From IMG/VR virus record IMGVR_UViG_3300022594_000007, positions 1-53,226 of that record: a stretch of DNA of 53,226 nucleotides; one strand, 5' to 3'. The DNA is from a virus. The notes beneath the pieces were generated by a model. It saw nothing but the letters and a program-made list of their open reading frames with translations, was not told where the DNA came from and made no database searches. Made by a program: the position numbers and the translations under genes. Shown piece by piece: positions 42,279 through 48,554 of the stretch (positions are counted from its first letter, which is position 1; every line of letters starts with the position of its first letter).

Positions 42279-43292
42279 ATGGGACTTTTTAAGAAAGCCG
42301 CGTGTTTTACTGATATACATTTTGGTTTAAAATCAAATAGTCAGACGCATAATGAAGATTGTGAAGAATTTGTCGATTGGTTTATTGCTGAAGCAAAGAA
42401 AGAAGGTTGTGAAACAGCAATCTTCTTAGGCGACTGGCATCACAATCGCAATTCGATTAACCTAACTACTCTAGACACTAGCATTAGAAGTCTAGAGAAG
42501 TTGGGTGCCGCGTTTGAGCAGTTCTTTTGGTTCCCCGGAAATCATGATTTATTTTATAAAGACAAGCGGACTATACATAGCAGTAGTTTTGGCAAGCACA
42601 TTCCTGGCGTTACAGTTGTTGACCACATCCTTACCGTCGATGATGTTACTTTCGTTCCATGGTTAGTAGGTGACGAATGGAAGGATATGAAGAAGCTGAC
42701 CAGCAAATATGTTTTTGGTCACTTTGAATTACCTAACTTCTTCATGAACGCAATGGTGCAGATGCCCGATCACGGAGAACTCCGTGCAGAAGACTTTGGC
42801 GCACCCGACTATGTGTTCTCAGGACACTTCCATAAACGACAAGTTAATCAGAAAGTGCAATACATTGGCAATGCATTTCCGCATAACTTTGCAGATGCAT
42901 GGGATGATGACCGCGGAATGATGATGTTAGATTGGGGTGGCACTCCTGAGTATAAGACTTGGGCAGACGCTCCTAAGTTCCGTACACTAAAATTATCTGA
43001 TCTTATTGATAAAAAAGACGATATCATGAAGTCTAAGATGTACTTGAAAGTACATTTAGATATTCCTATCAGCTACGAAGAAGCAAACTTTATCAAAGAA
43101 GAGTTTACTGCTAGTTACGATATTCGTGAAATGAGTTTGATACAGGAAAAGAACAACGTAGAAGGTACAATTGACGATAATCCAGATGCTAAATTTGAAT
43201 CTGTTGATCAAATTGTTAGCGAACAACTGATTGCAATTGAGTCTGATGCGTTTGACAAATCACTTTTACTTAATATCTACAATAATCTATGA
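42279..43292 (+). CDS. 47: Recombination nuclease subunit gp47-like (Mre11 type)
   Basis: This is a 337-residue metallophosphoesterase. All five metal-binding motifs are visible in order: DIH (12-14), GDWHHNR (51-57), GNHD (87-90), GHFE (147-150) and GHFHKRQ (182-188). T4 gp47 has 339 residues, so this is full length. gp47 is the nuclease of the Mre11-Rad50-like complex that processes DNA ends for recombination-dependent replication. The partner gp46 follows with a 4-nt ATGA overlap, so the two are translated together. The ATG follows TAGGAG and a sigma70-like promoter. Confidence 0.97.
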   Translation: MGLFKKAACFTDIHFGLKSNSQTHNEDCEEFVDWFIAEAKKEGCETAIFLGDWHHNRNSINLTTLDTSIRSLEKLGAAFEQFFWFPGNHDLFYKDKRTIHSSSFGKHIPGVTVVDHILTVDDVTFVPWLVGDEWKDMKKLTSKYVFGHFELPNFFMNAMVQMPDHGELRAEDFGAPDYVFSGHFHKRQVNQKVQYIGNAFPHNFADAWDDDRGMMMLDWGGTPEYKTWADAPKFRTLKLSDLIDKKDDIMKSKMYLKVHLDIPISYEEANFIKEEFTASYDIREMSLIQEKNNVEGTIDDNPDAKFESVDQIVSEQLIAIESDAFDKSLLLNIYNNL

Positions 43293-45079
43293 CATTTAAC
43301 ATAAAAAATATAACAGTTAAAAACTTTTTATCAGTAGGTAACCAAACACAAGCAGTAGATTTTGATAAAGAGCATCTAACTTTAGTACTAGGTGAGAACT
43401 TAGACTTAGGCGGAGACGACAGCGGAAGCCGTAACGGTACAGGTAAGACTACAATGATTAACGCATTGAGTTATGCTCTGTACGGACAAGCACTTACAAA
43501 CATCCGTAAAGAAAACCTAATTAACAAAACTAACGGTAAAGCCATGTTGGTTACTGTTGAGTTTGATGTTAACGGTACTGCATATCGCATCGAACGTGGT
43601 CGTAAGCCTAACATTCTAAAGCTGTACGTTAACAACGAAGACACAACGGCTGACGACGAGTCAGACGATGACGCACAGGGCGACAGCCGCGAAACACAAA
43701 AGCACATCGAGCAACTATTAGGCATGAGTCATTTGATGTTCAAGCATCTAGTTGCACTCAATACCTATACAGAACCGTTCTTAAGTCTAAAAGCCGCGGA
43801 GCAACGTGAGATTATTGAACAGTTATTGGGCATTACCTTGCTTTCAGAGAAAGCAGAGAGCCTAAAAGCTATCATGAAGGAAACAAAAGATGCTATCACA
43901 GCAGAAACTTTCCGCATTGATGGTGTTAAGGCCGCAAACGAAAACGTACAAAAGAGTATTGACAGTTTGATTTTAAAGAGCTCTGCTTGGGAAAACAAGA
44001 AGCAGGGTGATGTAGAAAACCTAAGTCGTGCTATTATGCAGTTATCTAGTGTAGATATTGAAGCAGAATTAGTTGCACATACAGCACTTAAGAAGTGGAC
44101 TGAAGATAATAACACTATTCGAGAGCTAAACAAGCAACGTGCTACATTAGAATCCGCAGTAGGGCAAGCAGATAGAAGCGTTACCAGATGTTTGAATGAT
44201 ATTAACAAGCTACGTGATAAAACTTGCCCAGCTTGCGAGCAAGAATTGCATGATCACAAGCATGAAGAAATGTCTGCGGACGCAGAAAAGCACTTTGAAG
44301 ATGCAGTTACATATCAGAAAAAGGTAGCAACTGATTTACAAACAGTAAATGAAGCTATTGCTACTATTGGAGAACTGGGGCGCAAGCCTATAACGTTCTA
44401 CGAAACAGAAAACGAAGCACTAGGACACAAGAATAATCTAGACAGTTTAGAAAAGAATATGATTGCTCGTGCAGACGAAGCTAATCCATACGAAGAACAA
44501 ATTGAAGAACTTAAGAAAACTGCTATCCAAGAGATCAGTTGGGACGAAGTAAACGAGTTAACTCGTGTCAAAGACCATCAAGAGTTCTTGTACAAACTGT
44601 TAACCAATAAAGATTCATTTGTTCGTAAGAAGATTATTGATCAAAACTTAACCTATTTGAACAAACGGTTGAGCTATTACATTGATAAGATTGGTCTACC
44701 ACACACAGTCACATTTAAAAATGATCTTAATGTTGAAATTACACAGTTTGGTCAAGACTTAGACTTTGACAATTTAAGTCGCGGTGAGCGAAATCGCTTA
44801 ATTTTATCATTAAGCTGGGCGTTCCGCGATGTTTGGGAGAACTTGTATCAGCATATCAACCTATTGTTCATCGATGAGCTTATTGATGCAGGTATGGATG
44901 CGGCAGGTGTTGAAGCAGGTGTTGCTGTTCTTAAGAAGATGGCACGTGAACGCAACAAGAACATTTACTTGATTTCACACAAAGACGAGTTAATAGGTCG
45001 TGTGAATACTGTACTCCGAGTAATTAAGGAGAACGGTTTTACCTCTTACTCAAACGATGTGGATGTCGTTGAGGTCTAA
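43289..45079 (+). CDS. 46: Recombination nuclease subunit gp46-like (Rad50 type)
   Basis: This is a 596-residue SMC/Rad50-type ATPase, close to T4 gp46 (560). Walker A is NGTGKTT (residues 49-55). A long coiled coil is split by the zinc hook CPAC (313-316). The ABC signature LSRGERNRL starts at about 496. Walker B is LLFIDE at about 527, followed by a LISHKDE switch motif. gp46 powers gp47 and holds DNA ends for recombination and replication. An acidic insert (residues about 113-132, DDESDDDAQGD) follows the first beta strands. The start overlaps gp47 by 4 nt without its own clear ribosome-binding site, which indicates coupling. Confidence 0.97.
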   Translation: MTFNIKNITVKNFLSVGNQTQAVDFDKEHLTLVLGENLDLGGDDSGSRNGTGKTTMINALSYALYGQALTNIRKENLINKTNGKAMLVTVEFDVNGTAYRIERGRKPNILKLYVNNEDTTADDESDDDAQGDSRETQKHIEQLLGMSHLMFKHLVALNTYTEPFLSLKAAEQREIIEQLLGITLLSEKAESLKAIMKETKDAITAETFRIDGVKAANENVQKSIDSLILKSSAWENKKQGDVENLSRAIMQLSSVDIEAELVAHTALKKWTEDNNTIRELNKQRATLESAVGQADRSVTRCLNDINKLRDKTCPACEQELHDHKHEEMSADAEKHFEDAVTYQKKVATDLQTVNEAIATIGELGRKPITFYETENEALGHKNNLDSLEKNMIARADEANPYEEQIEELKKTAIQEISWDEVNELTRVKDHQEFLYKLLTNKDSFVRKKIIDQNLTYLNKRLSYYIDKIGLPHTVTFKNDLNVEITQFGQDLDFDNLSRGERNRLILSLSWAFRDVWENLYQHINLLFIDELIDAGMDAAGVEAGVAVLKKMARERNKNIYLISHKDELIGRVNTVLRVIKENGFTSYSNDVDVVEV

Positions 45080-45330
45080 TGCTAAACAAATACAACGAGC
45101 TTCATGAAAAGTTGTTTACTCAACTAGTGGAATGGTACAACGTACATCAACACTGGTCGAAACGTCCAACTTATGAAAGAGCTTTTGAATTACGCAGAAC
45201 ATTAAAACATCTGCGTGAGATTGAGAAAGAAATAATGGACGAAATCCAAGTAGTCCGCAGAGCTGTACAAGCAAAAAATAAAGAAGTTAGGGAGAAAAAT
45301 AAAAATGAGCGCAACAATTCAAGCAATTAA
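45079..45330 (+). CDS. Small basic coiled protein, unknown
   Basis: This 83-residue protein begins by a 1-nt TAATG overlap with gp46 and has a GAGG ribosome-binding site inside the gp46 end. It is mostly helical and strongly charged: WYNVHQHWSKRPTYERAFEL, then a coil (LKHLREIEKEIMDEIQ) and a Lys/Asn-rich tail. No family is recognised. Its position between gp46 and an H1-like gene suggests a role with DNA, but this is only context. Its last 26 nt overlap the next gene. Confidence 0.75.
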   Translation: MLNKYNELHEKLFTQLVEWYNVHQHWSKRPTYERAFELRRTLKHLREIEKEIMDEIQVVRRAVQAKNKEVREKNKNERNNSSN

Positions 45331-45499
45331 AGACGCAGTAACAGCGTGGGAAGCAGAAGACACTAAGTTTGAAAAAGGCAATTCCGCGGCTGGTACTCGT
45401 GCCCGCAAAGCATTAGCAGAAGTAAGCAAGCTGATCAAAGCTCGCCGTAATGAAATTACAGAAACTAAAAATGCTCGCAAGGAGGCCAAGACTGCTTAA
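45305..45499 (+). CDS. Histone H1-like small DNA-binding protein candidate
   Basis: This is a 64-residue basic helical protein. The central KGNSAAGTRARKALAEVSKL element is the hallmark of the small proteins often labelled histone H1-like in phage genomes, in which a basic GTRARK turn is followed by a Lys-rich helix. DNA binding or nucleoid remodelling is the usual suggestion, though it is little tested. The ribosome-binding site AGGGAG lies inside the previous gene, and the two genes overlap by 26 nt. The end of the gene contains AAGGAGG, which serves the following gene. Confidence 0.78.
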   Translation: MSATIQAIKDAVTAWEAEDTKFEKGNSAAGTRARKALAEVSKLIKARRNEITETKNARKEAKTA

Positions 45500-45942
45500 T
45501 GTCTTGGACGTATCAAGGTACTTTAGTTGAAGAACTACCTGAGGACTGTATTGGATTTGTTTATCTTATCACAAATACAGTCAACGGGCGTATGTACATA
45601 GGCAAAAAATTAGCCAAGTTCTCAAAAACAACATATAAAACCGTCAAGTTAAAAAACGGTAAGAAGAAACGTAAAAAAATCAAAGGCAAAATAGATTCTG
45701 ATTGGAAAACTTATTATGGTTCCAGTCCTAATCTAACCGCAGACATTACTGCAATAGGCACAGACAAATTCACTCGTGAAATATTACATTATTGCACATC
45801 CAAGGCCCTCACATCATATCTAGAAGCAAAAGAACAATTCGAACGCAAAGTACTAGAATCAGACGCATACTACAACGGGCACATTCAAGTTAGAGTCCAC
45901 GGCTCTCATATCATCAAATCTCAGGCAACTAAAACAGTATAA
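45499..45942 (+). CDS. GIY-YIG family nuclease
   Basis: This is a 147-residue protein. The GIY-YIG core is visible near the N-terminus: GFVYLITN (residues 19-26) and MYIGKK (32-37). It is followed by a basic loop (KKRKKIKGK), SDWKTYYGSS and the conserved Glu region SYLEAKEQFE (about 110-120). This compact architecture is frequent in T4-like phages as a free-standing, Seg-like or repair-type endonuclease. No intron or split gene is seen nearby, so homing activity is not shown. The start overlaps the H1-like gene by 1 nt (TAATG), with a strong AAGGAGG site. It is the last gene before the noncoding stretch. Confidence 0.9.
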   Translation: MSWTYQGTLVEELPEDCIGFVYLITNTVNGRMYIGKKLAKFSKTTYKTVKLKNGKKKRKKIKGKIDSDWKTYYGSSPNLTADITAIGTDKFTREILHYCTSKALTSYLEAKEQFERKVLESDAYYNGHIQVRVHGSHIIKSQATKTV

Positions 45943-46230
45943 GCTAGCACAGGCTAAAATCGTGTGCCCATGACAAGGGGTTTAACTACGCCCGGACGGA
46001 ACTCTCTGCGCTGTACAGAGTACTCAACTACCATCCTTAACAGGACGTCGATCGCAAATGCCGCGATTTAGTTGTTTGAATAGAGTGATTAAGAGCTAAA
46101 ATGAGGGGACAGTGAAGCCCCGGGTTATTATACAGGATCGCATCTGCGTAATAATCGCCGTCAGGAAAAGACGTAGCTAGGGGTACAGGCTGACCGCCCT
46201 GGTAATGCTACAATGCGATGTGACTTGCGT
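45943..46230 (+). ncRNA. Candidate structured noncoding RNA with pseudoknot
   Basis: No credible ORF fills this stretch. GC is 121/240 (50%) by hand count over 45961-46200, well above the surroundings. Many helices can be drawn: 45947-51/45963-67, 45994-99/46031-36 enclosing 46004-08/46016-20, 46051-55/46063-67, an irregular hairpin 46068-46099, 46105-08/46118-21, 46125-31/46148-54, 46159-62/46170-73, and 46173-77/46207-11 enclosing 46179-82/46197-200. In addition ATCGCAT (46137-46143), inside the loop of one hairpin, is an exact complement of ATGCGAT (46213-46219) outside it, giving a 7-bp pseudoknot. It does not match tRNA, tmRNA, RNase P or group I intron signatures that I can recall. Strand is assumed from the flanking genes. 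The 5' and 3' ends are uncertain. Confidence 0.6.
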
Positions 46231-46252
46231 ACTCAGATAATGTCAAGTTTTT

Positions 46253-46273
46253 CTTAGCCCTGTCTGGGCTAAG
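46253..46273. repeat. Stable hairpin in the noncoding stretch
   Basis: CTTAGCCC (46253-46260), loop TGTCT and GGGCTAAG (46266-46273) form a perfect 8-bp stem. A possible outer GTCA/TGAC closure (46242-46245 with 46276-46279) extends it. Neither strand has a T-run downstream; the T-run is upstream at 46248-46252. It is therefore not a classical terminator and may be the 3' domain of the candidate RNA. Confidence 0.7.
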
Positions 46274-46303
46274 TGTGACCATTATATCTAGATAATATTT
46301 AAA

Positions 46304-46376
46304 ACTGCTTCGCAGTATCTACATATAGTAAATGTTTCAAGCGATAGCGCAGAAACATGTGAGCGTTAGCTCACAT
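46304..46376. repeat. Cluster of three compact hairpins
   Basis: Three palindromes follow in 73 bp. They are ACTGC/GCAGT with a TTC loop (46304-46316); ATGTTTC/GAAACAT (46332-46358) with an inner GCG/CGC and ATAG loop; and ATGTGAGC/GCTCACAT with a GTTA loop (46357-46376). The last two share AT at 46357-46358, so they compete or stack. The remaining stretch 46377-46438 is AT-rich and holds a TTAAATAAAACATC late-like motif (46401-46414) and the ribosome-binding site of the next gene. Confidence 0.75.
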
Positions 46377-46438
46377 AAGTACTTAAAATTAGTATTTGGG
46401 TTAAATAAAACATCAAACTATCTAAGTTGGAGTTATAA

Positions 46439-47350
46439 ATGCGTATTGAAGAACTATTAATAGAAAGTCACAATCTTGAAGAGGGTCCTGGATGGGATCA
46501 AGCTAAACAGGGCTTAGGTCAAATGGCTCAAGGTGTTGGCAATGTAGCTAAGGGTGCTGTTGCAGGTATTCCTGGTACTGTAGGTGGTGCCGCTAAAGGA
46601 GTTGGTGCTGTTGCAGGTGGACTTCGTGGCGCATGGGATAAAGCTAAACAAGGATACAATGCAGGGCGTGCCGCAGTAGGTGGTGATGCAGTTCCTGGTA
46701 CTCAGCAAGCAGGTGGGCAACAAGCCGCCGCAGGTAGTGCTCCAGTACAAAGTGGTGGACAAGATCCAAATCAATTACGTCAGCAAGGTAAAGCTCTAAT
46801 CAAACAAGCTGACGATCTAGAAAAACAACAAAAATCACAAGGTCAGCAAGCGCAAGCTGGTCAACAACAAGGTAGTCAAGTAAGTGGTCCAACAGGATCA
46901 CAAAGCAATGCAGATAATGGTGCAAATGCCGCCCCTACACAAGGCCAAACTCCTCCCGCACAAGATGCAGGCGATGGTAGAGTAGAACCTACAATGGATC
47001 CAAATGCGCCTCCAGCTGGTGCTACAGCACAACCTGCTGATGCAAATGCTCAACAGCAAGCGGCTCCTGCAGATGCTACTCCGCAACCAAATGCCGCTCC
47101 TGCACAAGGACAACAGCCTGCTCCAGCTCAACAAAAGTTAGATCCAAAAGCACAAAATGCACTTAAAGCTAGATTAAAAGCTGGACAAGGCGCTGGTGCA
47201 AAAGTAGGAAGTGGATTTAACAACTATGTAAAAGGTGGCGGTGGTCAAACATTGTCAGGCGCAGATGCTCAAGGTAATCCGGTATTCAAACAAAATGTTA
47301 AACGTGAGGACTTTCAATTTGAAAGTAAGTTCTTAGGAATGAGCATTTAA
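46439..47350 (+). CDS. Ala/Gln/Gly/Pro-rich low-complexity protein
   Basis: This is a 303-residue protein. The N-terminus MRIEELLIESHNLEEGPGW is a short amphipathic helix of a kind that opens several environmental phage proteins. Residues about 25-80 are Gly/Ala-rich with GVGNVAKGAVAG-like repeats that look helical and glycine-zipper-like. Residues about 85-240 are dominated by Gln, Ala, Pro and Asn and are probably disordered. The C-terminus ends EDFQFESKFLGMSI. No enzyme motif is present. The TTGGAG ribosome-binding site and a terminator immediately after the gene frame it as a single-gene unit. It may be a virion or scaffold component. It follows the candidate RNA and could share its transcript. 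Confidence 0.78.
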   Translation: MRIEELLIESHNLEEGPGWDQAKQGLGQMAQGVGNVAKGAVAGIPGTVGGAAKGVGAVAGGLRGAWDKAKQGYNAGRAAVGGDAVPGTQQAGGQQAAAGSAPVQSGGQDPNQLRQQGKALIKQADDLEKQQKSQGQQAQAGQQQGSQVSGPTGSQSNADNGANAAPTQGQTPPAQDAGDGRVEPTMDPNAPPAGATAQPADANAQQQAAPADATPQPNAAPAQGQQPAPAQQKLDPKAQNALKARLKAGQGAGAKVGSGFNNYVKGGGGQTLSGADAQGNPVFKQNVKREDFQFESKFLGMSI

Positions 47351-47366
47351 TACAATGCATTCAAAC

Positions 47367-47392
47367 AAAAGCCTGCATAAGCAGGCTTTTTT
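47367..47392. terminator. Bidirectional terminator
   Basis: AAAAGCCTGC (47367-47376), loop ATAA and GCAGGCTTTT (47381-47390) form a 10-bp stem with a T-run to 47392, and an A-run on the other side. It ends the plus-strand gene at 47350 and the minus-strand gene whose stop lies at 47398. Confidence 0.93.
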
Positions 47393-47397
47393 GTTGA

Positions 47398-47625
47398 TTA
47401 AAAGAACGGTAGTTTTGTTTCTTTAGTTGTTTCCAGATTCTCTGTAACAATCTCACCAATTAATTCTCGCTGTGTAGGATCAGTAGCATACATTTCATCT
47501 AGCGTAATTCCGCCACGCATATACCAACATAGTTTTAACAGTTCGCGGTGTCGGGCCCTTGATTCTTTATCCATGTCATCAACTAACTTGAGTATTTCAG
47601 TCATGTTGAGACTCAAGAGCCTCAT
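47398..47625 (-). CDS. Small ORF downstream of the gp26-type gene, likely -1 frameshift extension
   Basis: This 75-residue ORF contains MTEILKLVDDMDKESRARHR, LCWYMRGGITLDEMY and an ending of ETTKETKLPFF. The first ATG overlaps the previous stop as ATGA, but no Shine-Dalgarno sequence precedes it; the second Met (MTEIL) has only a weak GAG. The frame is exactly -1 relative to the upstream gene, and a T TTT TTC heptamer lies just before the stop. The arrangement resembles tail-assembly chaperone pairs (G and G-T of phage lambda), in which the second ORF is made mainly as a fusion. Separate coupled translation is the alternative. In T4 the neighbour of gp26 is gp51, but this ORF is far shorter than gp51. 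Confidence 0.8.
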   Translation of the reverse strand: MRLLSLNMTEILKLVDDMDKESRARHRELLKLCWYMRGGITLDEMYATDPTQRELIGEIVTENLETTKETKLPFF

Positions 47626-48482
47626 GCGAAAAAACTTGAATAGTCAAATACGATAGGTAGTTCTCTCATTTTAGGATTAGCAGGATCTTGGCTTAAATTT
47701 ACGTTCATTGGTTTAACGCTGTTTTTAATCTTTAATTCTTCTAAACGTTTTTTAACAGAATCAAATATTTCTCTATCGCTGTTTTCCATAAACTCTAAAA
47801 TAAATTCTGAATCTTCAGTTGCGCCCGAGTCTGAATCAATTTTGTATACACAATGGCTGATCATGTTTACAGTTATGTCTGTAAGTTTCTTAAAGCTCTG
47901 TGTAAAATATTCTAGACGTTGATCTTCTGTTAGCTTGTCATCTTGCACTATTTGTAAGATACGTTCGCTTTCAAAGTCAGCTAGATTATTTTTATTTTGT
48001 GTTTTGTAATCTAACGGACGCACATACAACACTAGATTATCACGCACTTCAATGCGCTCATCCCATGTAATGTCTTCTTGTAGTTGATCAAGAATAGTAC
48101 GCAAATCAATTTCATATTCGCCTTGTCCGCCTTCAATATCTTCGTGAGTTACTTGCAATGGCATCATGTGTCCATAAGTTGCAATACGGATAGCAATTAG
48201 AATAACATCTATGTCGATGCTAGGACAACCCCACGGATCTAACACGTTTGGCATACAGCTTTTGATCACATCAATAACTGCCTGACCGTTAATTAAAGCG
48301 TCCGGAGTCTTTAGTAACAGTTCGTCTTTGGCAGTCATAGAGAAAACAGGATAGTCTCCGTTTACGCTCATGTTTAGACTGCCCTCTGGCCACCACTTGC
48401 CGTTACTGGGCAATTTGATGTAGATCTTTGGTTGTCGCATGTGCGATAAAAGCGGGTTGACTTTTTTAGCTGTTGTATCCAT
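47622..48482 (-). CDS. gp26-type baseplate hub/assembly protein
   Basis: This is a 287-residue protein. The start at 48482 is chosen because GGAG lies about 9 nt upstream; a TTG at 48545 would add 21 residues and overlap the late box. The N-terminal segment PLLSHMRQPKIYIKLPSNGK with WWPEGSLNM, then DYPVFSMTAKDELLLKTPDA and LINGQAVIDVIKSC, is the signature of the T4 baseplate gp26 family. T4 gp26 has 208 residues and acts in hub assembly. The C-terminal third is charged and helical. In many related phages this gene lies beside the tape measure gene, as here, which fits an assembly-chaperone role. The 3' end carries a slippery sequence. Confidence 0.88.
   Translation of the reverse strand: MDTTAKKVNPLLSHMRQPKIYIKLPSNGKWWPEGSLNMSVNGDYPVFSMTAKDELLLKTPDALINGQAVIDVIKSCMPNVLDPWGCPSIDIDVILIAIRIATYGHMMPLQVTHEDIEGGQGEYEIDLRTILDQLQEDITWDERIEVRDNLVLYVRPLDYKTQNKNNLADFESERILQIVQDDKLTEDQRLEYFTQSFKKLTDITVNMISHCVYKIDSDSGATEDSEFILEFMENSDREIFDSVKKRLEELKIKNSVKPMNVNLSQDPANPKMRELPIVFDYSSFFA
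47628..47634 (-). other. Candidate -1 ribosomal frameshift site (U UUU UUC)
   Basis: In the reading frame of the gp26-type gene the minus strand reads AGT TTT TTC GCA TGA, so T TTT TTC is a correctly phased slippery heptamer two codons before the stop. Slipping back by one base gives CGC ATG AGG, the frame of the downstream 75-residue ORF, and a fusion of about 360 residues. No strong downstream stem is obvious. Confidence 0.6.
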
Positions 48483-48517
48483 ATTTTTTCTCCGAATAAA
48501 TAACTTAACAAACGTGT

Positions 48518-48530
48518 GAATGTATTTATG
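48518..48530 (-). promoter_or_regulatory. Late promoter candidate for the gp26-type gene
   Basis: The minus strand reads CATAAATACATTC, close to T4 late consensus and nearly identical to the box before gp25. It lies 36 bp upstream of the chosen ATG. The same 72-bp divergent gap has GAATAAATAAC on the plus strand (48494-48504), a possible late box for the tape measure gene. Confidence 0.6.
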
Positions 48531-48554
48531 TACCACTATAACCAAGGAAATTAA

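Noticed and set aside
45499-45942. GIY-YIG gene as a homing endonuclease of an intron
   Set aside because: No split gene or intron boundary is seen around it. It is embedded by overlapping start and stop codons in an operon like an ordinary phage gene.
45938-45943. TATAAG as a -10 box for the candidate RNA
   Set aside because: No -35-like hexamer lies at 16-18 bp spacing, so it was not annotated as a promoter.
45943-46230. Group I intron, tRNA or tmRNA as an explanation of the structured stretch
   Set aside because: The recognisable group I core elements, a TTCGA-type T loop with CCA end, and the tmRNA tag frame are all absent, and the flanking genes are intact rather than split.
46253-46273. 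Rho-independent terminator
   Set aside because: The stem is strong, but neither strand has a T-run following it; the T-run lies upstream on the plus strand.
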